Of a DNA stretch of 21,103 bases, positions 14,882-21,103 are shown piece by piece (the stretch's first letter is position 1; the number at the start of each line of letters is the position of its first letter). The notes beneath the pieces were generated by a model. The model ran no database searches. It saw nothing but the letters and a program-made list of their open reading frames with translations, and was not told where the DNA came from. Source of the stretch: Sphingomonadales bacterium (GTDB lineage Bacteria; Pseudomonadota; Alphaproteobacteria; Sphingomonadales; Sphingomonadaceae); assembly GCA_018971065.1 (NCBI GenBank), contig JAGWVC010000070.1, positions 1 to 21,103 on the forward strand, given 5' to 3'. The position numbers were made by a program, and so were the translations under genes.

Positions 14882-15868
14882 ATGACCGGCGACGAAAACT
14901 CTGAAGGCGGGCCGCTGGCCGGGATCGGCGACGCGGCGAACGAGACGCTTGGCAACCTGCAGGCGCGGCTGACCGAGCATGGCCGCAAGCTGGCGGAAGC
15001 CGCCGGTGAGCGCGTCTCCGGCGCGGTGGATGCGGCGGGTGAGCAGGTGCAAGGGTTGGCCGCCGCCACTGGCTTGGGCGCGACTTCGGGCGGCCACGAC
15101 GCGGCGCCGGAAGAGCCGCACGACGACGGCCGGCTGGACCTGGAAGAGCACGCGCGGCTGCCGTGGCTGGAATCGGGCGACGACGACGATGGCTATGACG
15201 GCGGGGTCGATACGAGGCGCGTGGCGCTGTTTGTCGCGGCCGGGCTGGCGCTGCTGGCGGCGATCGTCGGCGGCATCTGGTGGAGCACGCATCGTGGTGC
15301 GGCGACCGACAAGGTGGCCGACGGCAGCGTGATCAAGGCCGAGCCAGGGGCGTACAAGACCGCGCCGGCGAACCCGGGCGGCAAGACGTACGAAGGCACC
15401 GGCGATTCGAGCTATGAGGTTTCGCAGGGCAAGAATCCGGCGGCGCATCTGGGCGATGCGGCCAGTGCCGCAGCCGGTGCTGCGGGTGCCGCGGCCGGAG
15501 GCGCGGTGAAGACCGCCGAGCAGGCCGGGCAGGTTGCGGTGGCGGCGGCGAAGTCTGCCGGCGCGGCGGCGGCGGAGGCTGCCAATGCCGCCGGACACGC
15601 GGCGGCGGGCGGTACGGTCGCCGGGCCGGGCGGCGGCACTGGCGTGCAGGTGGGTGCCTATACCACGCAGGCGAGTGCCGAGGCGGGCTGGGCCAAGCTG
15701 CAGAAGCAGTACACGCCGCTGGCATCGATGCACCATCGCATCGTCCAGGGGCAGGCCGACATCGGCACGGTCTATCGCCTGCAGGCGGTTACCGACAGCG
15801 ACGGCGCGGCAAGCAGCCTGTGTTCGGGGATGAAGGCGGCCGGGCTGGCCTGCCAGGTGAAACATTGA
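14882..15868 (+). CDS. SPOR-domain bitopic membrane protein
   Basis: A 328-residue protein with a cytoplasmic N-terminal third, one membrane helix (about 112-135, RRVALFVAAGLALLAAIVGGIWW), an Ala/Gly-rich periplasmic linker (about 195-250) and a C-terminal SPOR domain (about 256-328, starting GVQVGAYTTQASAEAGWAKLQ). SPOR domains bind glycan strands stripped of stem peptides, chiefly at division sites. The N-terminal part holds heptad-like stretches (LQARLTEHGRKLAEAAGERVSGAVDAAG, broken here by function) that may form an amphipathic helix or coiled coil. The Ala-rich linker may be an extended spacer through the cell wall. GAGG ahead of the ATG at 14882 lies in the end of argS. It differs from FtsN by its long acidic cytoplasmic part (DDDDGYDGG just before the membrane). 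Confidence 0.88.
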   Translation: MTGDENSEGGPLAGIGDAANETLGNLQARLTEHGRKLAEAAGERVSGAVDAAGEQVQGLAAATGLGATSGGHDAAPEEPHDDGRLDLEEHARLPWLESGDDDDGYDGGVDTRRVALFVAAGLALLAAIVGGIWWSTHRGAATDKVADGSVIKAEPGAYKTAPANPGGKTYEGTGDSSYEVSQGKNPAAHLGDAASAAAGAAGAAAGGAVKTAEQAGQVAVAAAKSAGAAAAEAANAAGHAAAGGTVAGPGGGTGVQVGAYTTQASAEAGWAKLQKQYTPLASMHHRIVQGQADIGTVYRLQAVTDSDGAASSLCSGMKAAGLACQVKH

Positions 15869-15906
15869 GTTACGACGCGCGGGGGCAGTGCTTCCGCGCG
15901 GAACTC
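15867..15906. terminator. Hairpin between convergent SPOR and LprI-like genes
   Basis: CGCGCGG (15876-15882) pairs with CCGCGCG (15894-15900), extended inward by two G-T wobbles and GCA/TGC. A further outer stem, GAGTT (15867-15871) with AACTC (15902-15906), closes over an internal loop. The outer arms overlap both stop codons. There is no T-run, so it is a likely but unproven bidirectional terminator or 3'-end protection stem. Confidence 0.5.
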
Positions 15907-16336
15907 AGCGGGCGAGCTGTTCCAGCCACATCGTGCGGCGGATGGTGAGTTCCACCCGGCAATCGGCGTAGGCGATGGGGGCGAAGGTGCCGCCGTCGAA
16001 GCTCTTGTACACCGCATCGCAGAACGGATCGCGCTGGCTGACCCAGCGGCGCTGGGCGGCGCGCAGGGCCGGGCGTTGCGGGGCGGGCACGCGGGCAAGG
16101 GTTTTCGCCCATTGCCGGTTGAGGGCGCCGTCTTGCCGGGCGAATTCGGCGACGAAGCACTTCGCGGTTTCGTTAGTGCCTTGGGCGTGATCCTTGCAGG
16201 TGGCGTGGGCGCGGGTGTAGCGCGCCTCGACCCCATTATCGACCGGGCCTTCCACGGGAGTGATCGCCAGCGTGTAGGCGAACGGATCGGGGGCGGCGGG
16301 AGCGGCGGCCAGCAGCAGCGTTACCAGCGCGATCAT
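15905..16336 (-). CDS. LprI-like (DUF1311) secreted protein
   Basis: A 143-residue protein with an N-terminal hydrophobic stretch ending in AAPAAP (residues about 1-17), which looks like a signal peptide, so the product is probably periplasmic. The mature part has four cysteines, in TCKD, KCFV, FCDAV and DCRVE. It also carries the pattern L-RAAQRRW-x-x-QRDPFCDA of the LprI N-terminal/DUF1311 domain, a small helical disulfide fold. Some family members inhibit lysozyme; most are uncharacterised, and this role is only suggested here. Its ATG overlaps the TGA of the upstream lipoprotein gene (ATGA), so the two are translated together. Confidence 0.75.
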   Translation of the reverse strand: MIALVTLLLAAAPAAPDPFAYTLAITPVEGPVDNGVEARYTRAHATCKDHAQGTNETAKCFVAEFARQDGALNRQWAKTLARVPAPQRPALRAAQRRWVSQRDPFCDAVYKSFDGGTFAPIAYADCRVELTIRRTMWLEQLAR

Positions 16337-16986
16337 CGCGTGACGTTGTACTTGAACTGGGCGTCGTCGAGCTGGAAGCCGACGAACACGTCGAAGGTGG
16401 CGCGGGCGACGGCGGTGCGCACGTCGGCCTGGGCCAGCGGATCGACCGCGGCGTCATAGTCGCCGGCCTTGCGCTTGCGGGTGATGCGATCCCGCACCTC
16501 CTTCGACAGGGTGGCTTCGGCCTTGTCGATATAGGCCGAGCCGTGGCCGGTGCCGGTGGCGCGATCCTGCCCGTCGGCGAACTGCACGGTGACCTGGCTG
16601 ATGCGCTTGGCGATCACCGCGTTGCCGCCGCGCACGACGGTGACGAAGAACGGCAGGGTGACGGTGCGGGCGCCGTGCGTGTCGGTGCGGCGGGCCAGCA
16701 CGTCGAAGTTGACGGTGGCGAAGACCTTTTCCGACTTGTCGTTGCAGGCGGTGCGCACGTTGGTCATCGCGGCGGTGACATCGACCGCGTCGGCGGTGGT
16801 GGCGCCGGGGGTGCGGAACAGGGTGACGTCGCCGGTGAAATCGGGGATGCCGACCGAGGGGCAGGCCGAGCGGATGGCGGTGATGCCGACGCCTTCATCG
16901 ACGACGATATCGCCCTTCGACTTGCAGCCCGCGAGCAGCGCGGTCGCCAGCGTGGCGGTCGTGATCAGGCGCAGGCGACGGTTCAT
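16333..16986 (-). CDS. Putative lipoprotein, conserved hypothetical
   Basis: A 217-residue product with a charged N-terminus (NRRLR), a hydrophobic h-region and the lipobox LLAGC with the acylated cysteine at C21. It should be exported and anchored to a membrane by lipid. The mature part is soluble, mostly beta-strand-like (SEKVFATVNFDVLARR, ARTVTLPFFVTVVRGG, RISQVTVQFADG) and ends in FVGFQLDDAQFKYNVTR. I recognise no characterised domain. It is the first gene of a two-gene unit with the LprI-like protein, divergent from ispH by 69 bp. The pairing suggests an envelope or lysozyme-related role, but that is inference. Confidence 0.72.
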   Translation of the reverse strand: MNRRLRLITTATLATALLAGCKSKGDIVVDEGVGITAIRSACPSVGIPDFTGDVTLFRTPGATTADAVDVTAAMTNVRTACNDKSEKVFATVNFDVLARRTDTHGARTVTLPFFVTVVRGGNAVIAKRISQVTVQFADGQDRATGTGHGSAYIDKAEATLSKEVRDRITRKRKAGDYDAAVDPLAQADVRTAVARATFDVFVGFQLDDAQFKYNVTR

Positions 16987-17013
16987 CTGAAGTTCCTCGG
17001 ATTATCCCTGCGC

Positions 17014-17052
17014 CCGCCCTAGCGGCACGCGCGTCAAAGCGCTAGAGGGCGG
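17014..17052 (+). promoter_or_regulatory. Inverted repeat that could hide the ispH ribosome site
   Basis: CCGCCCTAGCG (17014-17024) pairs with CGCTAGAGGGCGG (17040-17052), giving 11 base pairs with a two-base bulge and a 15-base loop. The right arm contains the purine-rich GAGGGCGG directly before the ispH ATG (17056). If the transcript includes 17014, the stem would occlude the ribosome site. It could instead be an operator for the divergent lipoprotein/ispH promoters. Confidence 0.4.
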
Positions 17053-17055
17053 TGC

Positions 17056-18027
17056 ATGAACGCCCCATTGCCGAATCCGCCGTCCGCCGACCTTCTTCCG
17101 CTGCGGCTGCTGATCGCCGCGCCGCGCGGCTTCTGTGCCGGCGTGGACCGCGCGATCGAGATCGTCGAGCGGGCGATCGCCAAGTATGGCGCGCCGGTCT
17201 ATGTGCGCCACGAGATCGTCCACAACCGTTTCGTGGTCGATGGGCTGCGCGCGAAGGGGGCGATCTTCGTCGAGGAGCTGGACGAGGTGCCCGACGGCGC
17301 GCCGGTGATCTTTTCGGCGCATGGCGTGCCCAAGGTGATTCCCGCCGAGGCGACGCGGCGCGGGCTGGAGTGGCTGGACGCGACTTGCCCGCTGGTCAGC
17401 AAGGTTCATCGCCAGGCCGAGCGCAAGCTGGAATCGGGGCATCACATCCTGTTCATCGGCCATGCCGGCCATCCCGAGGTGATCGGCACCTTCGGACAGG
17501 TTCCCGAGGGGACGATGACCCTGGTGGAGACGATGGACGACGTGGCGGCGCTGGCATACGGGCCGGACGACAAGCTGGCGTTCCTGACCCAGACGACGCT
17601 GTCGGTCGATGACACGCACGAGATCATCGAGGCGCTGCGGGCGCGTTTCCCGCAGATTGCGGCGCCGCGTGCCGAGGACATCTGCTATGCCACGTCGAAC
17701 CGGCAGGCGGCGGTCAAGCAGATCGCGCCCGAATGCCAGTTGCTGCTGGTGATCGGCGCGCCCAATTCCTCGAACTCGCAACGGCTGGTGGAAGTGGCCG
17801 AGCGCAACGGCACGCCGTCGCGGCTGGTGCAGCGCGCCAGCGAGATCGACCGGGCGTGGCTGGACGGCGTGGATACGCTGGGGCTGACCGCCGGGGCATC
17901 GGCGCCCGAGACGCTGGTGCGCGAGGTGATCGATTTCCTGGCGGGGTTCCGGCAGGTGACCGAGGAAACCCACGTGACCATGGAAGAGCACATGGTGTTC
18001 AAGCTGCCGCGCCAGCTGGCCGGGTAA
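17056..18027 (+). CDS. ispH: 4-hydroxy-3-methylbut-2-enyl diphosphate reductase (IspH/LytB)
   Basis: Last enzyme of the MEP isoprenoid pathway: reduces HMBPP to IPP and DMAPP using a [4Fe-4S] cluster. The three cluster cysteines are C27 (RGFCAGV), C111 ([11 protein letters not shown]) and C210 ([10 protein letters not shown]). Substrate-binding residues are also visible in the [30 protein letters not shown] and SSNSQRL motifs. At 323 residues it is full-length; the ATG at 17056 gives a 14-residue leader before the first strand. It supplies precursors also used by carotenoid enzymes such as the CrtI at the window start, though the two loci are far apart. thrB starts 22 bases downstream, a conserved alphaproteobacterial arrangement. 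Confidence 0.97.
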   Translation: MNAPLPNPPSADLLPLRLLIAAPRGFCAGVDRAIEIVERAIAKYGAPVYVRHEIVHNRFVVDGLRAKGAIFVEELDEVPDGAPVIFSAHGVPKVIPAEATRRGLEWLDATCPLVSKVHRQAERKLESGHHILFIGHAGHPEVIGTFGQVPEGTMTLVETMDDVAALAYGPDDKLAFLTQTTLSVDDTHEIIEALRARFPQIAAPRAEDICYATSNRQAAVKQIAPECQLLLVIGAPNSSNSQRLVEVAERNGTPSRLVQRASEIDRAWLDGVDTLGLTAGASAPETLVREVIDFLAGFRQVTEETHVTMEEHMVFKLPRQLAG

Positions 18028-18049
18028 GCCGAATTCCGGGGGAGCGGGC

Positions 18050-19027
18050 GTGGCCGTCTATACGCAGATCGGCGCCGAGGCGCTGGCGAGTCTGATCGCC
18101 GAATTCGACGTGGGGGCGCTGGTCTCCGCCAAGGGCATTGCCGAGGGCGTGTCGAACAGCAACTGGCTGGTGGATACCGCCGGGAAGGACGGAAGCGGCG
18201 CGCGGTTCATCCTGACGATGTACGAGACGCGGACCGAGGTGGCGGACCTGCCGTTCTTCCTGGGGCTGCTGGACCATCTGGCCGCGCACGATTGCCCGGT
18301 GCCGCGCACCATCCATGATCGCGCCGGGGCGAGCTATCGCCTGCTGGACGGCAAGGCGGTGGCGCTGATCGAGTTCCTGCCGGGGGTTTCGGTATCGCAG
18401 CCGACACCGGAACAGGCGCGCGCGGTGGGCGGCGCGCTGGCGCGGGTGCATCTGGCGGCTGCGGATTTCGGCATGGCGCGCGCCAATGGCATGGGGCCGG
18501 AGGCCTGGCGCGAACTGTTGGGGCAGTGCGGCCGCGAGGGACTGGAATCGATCCATCCCGAGCTGGCCGGGATCGTGCAACCGCAACTGGCGGCGCTGGC
18601 GGCACAGTGGCCGCAGCGCCTGCCGCGCGGCGTGATCCATGCCGACCTGTTTCCCGATAATGTGCTGATGCTGGGGGATCGGGTTACCGGGCTGATCGAC
18701 TTCTATTTCGCCTGCACCGATATCCTCGCCTACGACGTCGCGGTAACGCACACGGCGTGGTGCTTCGATGCCAGCGGCGCGCGGTTCCTGCCCGAGGTTT
18801 CGCGCGCGTTGCTGGCCGGTTACGAAGCGGTGCGGCCGCTTTCGGATGCCGAGCGCGCGGCGCTGCCGGTGCTGGCGCGGGGCGCGGCGATGCGGTTCCT
18901 GGCGACGCGCGCTTATGACTGGCTGAACACGCCGGCCAACGCGCTGGTGACGCGCAAGGACCCGATGGCGTTCGCGCGGCGGCTGGCGTTCCATGCCGAT
19001 CCCGCCAATGCCGGGGTGTTCGGGTGA
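18050..19027 (+). CDS. thrB: Homoserine kinase, aminoglycoside-phosphotransferase fold (ThrB type II)
   Basis: Phosphorylates L-homoserine in threonine synthesis. The 325-residue protein has the APH/choline-kinase fold rather than the GHMP fold of the enterobacterial enzyme. The Brenner motif is HADLFPDN, with catalytic D199 and metal-binding N204, and the DFG-like LIDFYFAC has D217. The N-terminal [11 protein letters not shown] loop and the following ILTMYE lysine-equivalent strand are typical of TIGR00938-like proteins. The GTG at 18050 is chosen for its GGGGGAG ribosome site a few bases upstream. It sits between ispH and rnhA and overlaps rnhA by four bases (GTGA), so the three form one operon. 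Confidence 0.93.
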   Translation: MAVYTQIGAEALASLIAEFDVGALVSAKGIAEGVSNSNWLVDTAGKDGSGARFILTMYETRTEVADLPFFLGLLDHLAAHDCPVPRTIHDRAGASYRLLDGKAVALIEFLPGVSVSQPTPEQARAVGGALARVHLAAADFGMARANGMGPEAWRELLGQCGREGLESIHPELAGIVQPQLAALAAQWPQRLPRGVIHADLFPDNVLMLGDRVTGLIDFYFACTDILAYDVAVTHTAWCFDASGARFLPEVSRALLAGYEAVRPLSDAERAALPVLARGAAMRFLATRAYDWLNTPANALVTRKDPMAFARRLAFHADPANAGVFG

Positions 19028-19464
19028 AGGACGTGGACATCTTCACCGACGGCGCCTGCAAGGGCAATCCCGGCCCCGGCGGCTGGGGGGCGCTGCTGAG
19101 GATGGGAGCGGCCGAGAAGGAGCTTTCGGGCGGCGATCCGGTGACCACCAACAATCGCATGGAGATGACGGCGGTGATCCGCGCGCTGCAGGCGTTGAAG
19201 GCGCCGTGCGCGGTGACGCTGCATACCGACAGCCGCTATGTCATCGACGGGATGACCGGGTGGATCTTCGGCTGGCAACGCAACGGCTGGAAGACCGCCG
19301 CGAAGAAGCCGGTGCTGAACGCCGACCTGTGGATGGAAATGATCGAGGCGGCCAAGCCGCACAAGATCGACTGGCGCTGGGTGAAGGGCCATGCCGGCCA
19401 CGCCGAGAACGAGCGGGTGGACAAGCTGGCCAGCGACGCGGCCCTGGCGGCGCGGGCCGGGTAA
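19024..19464 (+). CDS. rnhA: Ribonuclease HI
   Basis: Degrades the RNA strand of RNA-DNA hybrids, removing R-loops and primers. At 146 residues it is a single-domain bacterial RNase HI. The active-site residues are D9 ([14 protein letters not shown]), E47 (TNNRMEMTA), D69 (HTDSRYV) and D133 (ENERVDKLA), with the flexible-loop histidine H123 in KGHAGH. The basic handle region ([15 protein letters not shown]) is present. The start is a GTG overlapping the thrB stop (GTGA), which indicates coupled translation. It is the last gene of ispH-thrB-rnhA; the next gene is convergent with 15 bases between the stops. Confidence 0.97.
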   Translation: MKDVDIFTDGACKGNPGPGGWGALLRMGAAEKELSGGDPVTTNNRMEMTAVIRALQALKAPCAVTLHTDSRYVIDGMTGWIFGWQRNGWKTAAKKPVLNADLWMEMIEAAKPHKIDWRWVKGHAGHAENERVDKLASDAALAARAG

Positions 19465-19479
19465 TACCAAGCTGAACGA

Positions 19480-20367
19480 TTACCGGAATTCGTTGCGCAT
19501 GACGGCAACGAGGTGACGGAACACGGTGTCGATGCGCGGGCTGTGGCGCAGGTCTTCGTGGGTGGCGACCCAGGCGTCGAGTTCGGTGATGGTGATGTCG
19601 GGAAGCACGCGGACCATGTCGCGCCGGCCGATGTGGACCGGTATGGCGGCGATGCCGAGCCCGGCGCGGGCGGCGGCGAACTGGGCGGGGTGGCTGTCGG
19701 TCTGGATGGCGAAGCGCAGCGGCTTGCCCACGGCTGTCGCCAACTGGCGGGCGATGCCGACGTCGGTGGGGGCGCGATCTGGCCCGATCAGGACGTGATC
19801 GGCGAGTTCCGCCAGCGAGGCCGGGCAGCCGTGCCGGGCAAGGTAGGCACTGGACGCGAAGAAACCCACCGGAATGCGGCAGACACGCTGCACCCGCAGC
19901 GCGCTCTGGGTGGAGGGGATCAGGCGTATGGCGATGTCCGCCTCGAGGTTGAGCAGATCGACCATCGCGTTGGTGATCGACAGTTCGATGGTCAGGCCGG
20001 GGCAGGAATCCAGCAGCGGGGCCAGCAGCGTGGGCATGACTTCGATGCCCATCGAATCGGGAACGCTGAGGCGGACCACACCTTCGATCCGTTCCGGCGC
20101 ACCGGCGGCGGCGCGCTGGAAGTGGCGGGCGGCAAAATCCATGCGCCGTGCGGAATCGGCCAGCGTCAGCGCCTGGGGGGTGGGATTGACGCCCGATGCC
20201 GTGCGCACGAACAGCGGGGTGCCGACGAGGCTTTCGAGAATATCGATGCGGTTGCGGACGGTGGGCTGGGCCAGGCCGAGCGTGCGCGCTGCTGCCGAGA
20301 AACTGCCGGTATCGAGGACCGTGAGAAACGCCTGATGGCAATCCCAGTCTACCTGGTTCTTACTCAT
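19480..20367 (-). CDS. LysR-family transcriptional regulator
   Basis: A 295-residue regulator. The N-terminal winged helix-turn-helix (about 9-68, AFLTVLDTGSFSAAARTLGLAQPTVRNRIDILESLVGTPLFVR as one domain) is followed by a linker helix. A type 2 periplasmic-binding-like effector domain runs from about 93 (VVRLSVPDSMGIEVMPTLLAP) to the end. The effector is not predictable. LysR genes usually face a divergent target gene, but here the upstream DNA holds no intact gene, only repeats and an IS end, so the target may be lost, elsewhere, or lysR itself. The ATG at 20367 is the only start that keeps the full HTH. Confidence 0.9.
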   Translation of the reverse strand: MSKNQVDWDCHQAFLTVLDTGSFSAAARTLGLAQPTVRNRIDILESLVGTPLFVRTASGVNPTPQALTLADSARRMDFAARHFQRAAAGAPERIEGVVRLSVPDSMGIEVMPTLLAPLLDSCPGLTIELSITNAMVDLLNLEADIAIRLIPSTQSALRVQRVCRIPVGFFASSAYLARHGCPASLAELADHVLIGPDRAPTDVGIARQLATAVGKPLRFAIQTDSHPAQFAAARAGLGIAAIPVHIGRRDMVRVLPDITITELDAWVATHEDLRHSPRIDTVFRHLVAVMRNEFR

Positions 20368-20602
20368 AAAATTTTGATGGGCAGATTGAAATTTCTTGTC
20401 AATTCAAAAGAACAACCGGTTACATTAATACCGGCGCCATGCCCGCAGGGTCGCACCCGGACGTGCGCGAGCATGTCCGGTCCCGGGGGTGCCGCGGGTG
20501 GTTCTGGCGAAGGGGTGATCGGGAAACGGAGCGTGGGTTCACGCTGCGGAAAGCCACCGAAGCCAGGGCCACCCGGGGCGAACGCCATCCGGACCGCCGT
20601 GC
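20368..20602. other. LysR upstream region without an intact gene
   Basis: AT-rich near lysR (20368-20435), then GC-rich. A 55-codon plus-strand frame opens at ATG 20438 (MPAGSHPDVREHV...) and stops at the edge of the structured element (TAG at 20604). It has no recognisable domain and may be chance, or the remnant of the gene that lysR once faced. A minus-strand frame of 74 codons is equally featureless. Confidence 0.4.
20385..20403. promoter_or_regulatory. Possible LysR-type operator dyad
   Basis: ATTGA (20385-20389) and TCAAT (20399-20403) are exact inverted repeats nine bases apart, 18 bases upstream of the lysR start. The spacing is not the strict T-N11-A form, but an AT-rich dyad in this position is where autoregulating LysR proteins usually bind. 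Confidence 0.35.
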
Positions 20603-20872
20603 CTAGGCGGCGTGGACGAATTCCGCAACGCCACGGCTGGAGACAAAAACCGCCAGTTCAAGAAGGCGAGGTGAAGGAATATCGGCCATATTTCGAGCCG
20701 AGCCGACGCTGAAATGGCGGTTTTTGGTCCAGCCCCTTCGGGGTTGCCCTGCAAAAGGCCCTGGCAGCGTTGCTCGCCCTTGAAAGAGGCCCACTCTTCC
20801 TGCGGTCTCGCGCCTCGCCAGGGCCTTTTGCAGGGCAACCGTGGCGTTGCGGAATTTGTCCACGCCGCCTAG
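20603..20872. repeat. 270-bp multi-stem inverted-repeat element (unclassified)
   Basis: The outer arms, 20603-20636 and 20839-20872, are 34-bp inverted repeats that begin and end in CTAG and differ at one position; that G/T pair (20618/20857) would still be a G-U pair in RNA. Two further stems are enclosed. One is 20637-20655 with 20715-20732 (CTGGAGAC-AAAAACCGCCA against TGGCGGTTTTT-GGTCCAG, one bulge). The other is a perfect 24-bp stem, 20742-20765 with 20817-20840. Between them CCCC-TTCG-GGG could form a UUCG tetraloop hairpin. The whole would fold as a closed multi-branch structure. An 86-codon minus-strand frame from GTG 20863 to TAG 20603 spans it but looks incidental. It could be a non-autonomous mobile element or a structured RNA. 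Confidence 0.75.
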
Positions 20873-20974
20873 AGTGCGATGACAAAAAGTGGGAACCGGT
20901 TTTTGTCAAAAAATCGCACGACAACAACAATTAGAACGTGAGGGCATTGGTCAATCCAATGTCATCACGTTCTA
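20873..20974. repeat. Two-part alphaproteobacterial palindromic repeat
   Basis: First unit: TGCGAT (20875-20880) plus GACAAAAA (20881-20888) pair with TTTTTGTC (20900-20907) and ATCGCA (20913-20918), with five bulged As and the loop GTGGGAACCGG. Second unit: arms 20932-20950 and 20956-20974 (TAGAACGTGA...TCACGTTCTA), two mismatches and a five-base loop. A short spacer (cgacaacaacaat) separates them. The core AAAAGTGGGAACCGGTTTT followed by a second palindrome is, from memory, a repeat seen many times in rhizobial and sphingomonad genomes. Confidence 0.7.
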
Positions 20975-21103
20975 GGTGGTGTGGACACTTACCGGAGCCA
21001 TAAGATTGTTGCGGCGAGTGTGATGATGGCGAGGTAATTTCGAGCAGTTTTCTCGAAGCGTGTCGCGACGCGTCGGAATTGCTTGAGTTTGCTGAAGCAG
21101 CAT
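20975..21103 (-). mobile_element. IS5-family insertion sequence, one end only
   Basis: The transposase reading frame ends at 20989, and GGTGGTGTGGACACTTACC (from 20975) is the likely terminal inverted repeat. It abuts the palindrome directly at a TA dinucleotide (20973-20974), and IS427-type members of IS5 duplicate TA on insertion. The other end lies beyond the window, so the target duplication cannot be confirmed. Confidence 0.7.
20989..21102 (-). CDS. IS5-family transposase, C-terminal 37 residues (partial)
   Basis: Read on the minus strand from the window edge, the frame gives FSKLKQFRRVATRFEKTARNY after two cysteines, then LAIITLAATILWLR and TAA. This is the conserved end of IS5-family DDE transposases: the R-R-VATR-x-EK-x-x-x-NY-LA block that follows the catalytic glutamate, then a hydrophobic helix ending WLR. 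The catalytic residues and the start are outside the window, so it is not known whether the copy is intact. Confidence 0.82.
   Translation of the reverse strand, partial: CCFSKLKQFRRVATRFEKTARNYLAIITLAATILWLR

Noticed and set aside
19513..20712. 399-codon plus-strand open frame
   Set aside because: Mirror of lysR that runs on through the repeats; no recognisable domain and biased composition.
20603..20863. 86-codon minus-strand frame in the inverted-repeat element
   Set aside because: It starts in one arm and stops in the other, so its ends are dictated by the repeat; no domain is visible. It would be reconsidered if homologues keep the frame.
1..21103. tRNA, rRNA, CRISPR array or prophage genes
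   Set aside because: I looked for T-loop sequences, regularly spaced direct repeats and phage-type proteins and saw none; repeats found are inverted and unevenly spaced.

Overview
The window is high-GC, gene-dense chromosomal DNA that reads as an alphaproteobacterium of the order Sphingomonadales (Novosphingobium/Sphingomonas-like). This rests on a CtrA-pathway phosphotransferase (chpT), a CrtI carotenoid desaturase, the gene pairs rluD-rpoH and argS-SPOR, the run ispH-thrB-rnhA, and palindromic intergenic repeats of the alphaproteobacterial type. The genus is inference; no rRNA or tRNA gene was seen.

Layout from left to right. (1) 131-2190 (+): crtI translationally coupled to a LOG-family nucleotide phosphoribohydrolase. 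(2) 2191-3423 (-): a Bcr/CflA-like MFS exporter, divergent from dinB (3522-4649, +). (3) 4651-7028 (-): an SDR dehydrogenase, an LLM-class flavin oxidoreductase and a SnoaL/NTF2-like protein, apparently a small catabolic operon. (4) 7169-7831 (+): an uncharacterised membrane-anchored protein. Its 3' end carries, on the opposite strand, the terminator of a possible small RNA with a 7-codon reading frame lying between it and rpoH. (5) 7935-9899 (-): rluD then rpoH. (6) 9910-11747 (+): a JAMM/M67 peptidase, chpT and an N-acetylmuramoyl-L-alanine amidase. (7) 11748-13118: a repeat-rich, gene-poor stretch with one low-GC orphan membrane-protein gene. (8) 13119-15868 (+): argS and a SPOR-domain membrane protein. 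(9) 15905-16986 (-): a lipoprotein and an LprI-like secreted protein, overlapping by ATGA. (10) 17056-19464 (+): ispH, thrB, rnhA. (11) 19480-20367 (-): a LysR regulator. (12) 20368-21103: no intact gene. A 270-bp multi-stem inverted-repeat element, a two-part alphaproteobacterial palindrome and the 3' end of an IS5-family transposase lie one after another.

Most of the window is conserved housekeeping: isoprenoid and carotenoid synthesis, threonine synthesis, heat-shock control, cell-cycle phosphorelay, peptidoglycan turnover and translation. The parts least explained by known genes are the structured element at 20603-20872, the small transcription unit at 7776-7927, and the repeat/low-GC island at 11748-13118. 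I saw no CRISPR array, phage module or defence system.
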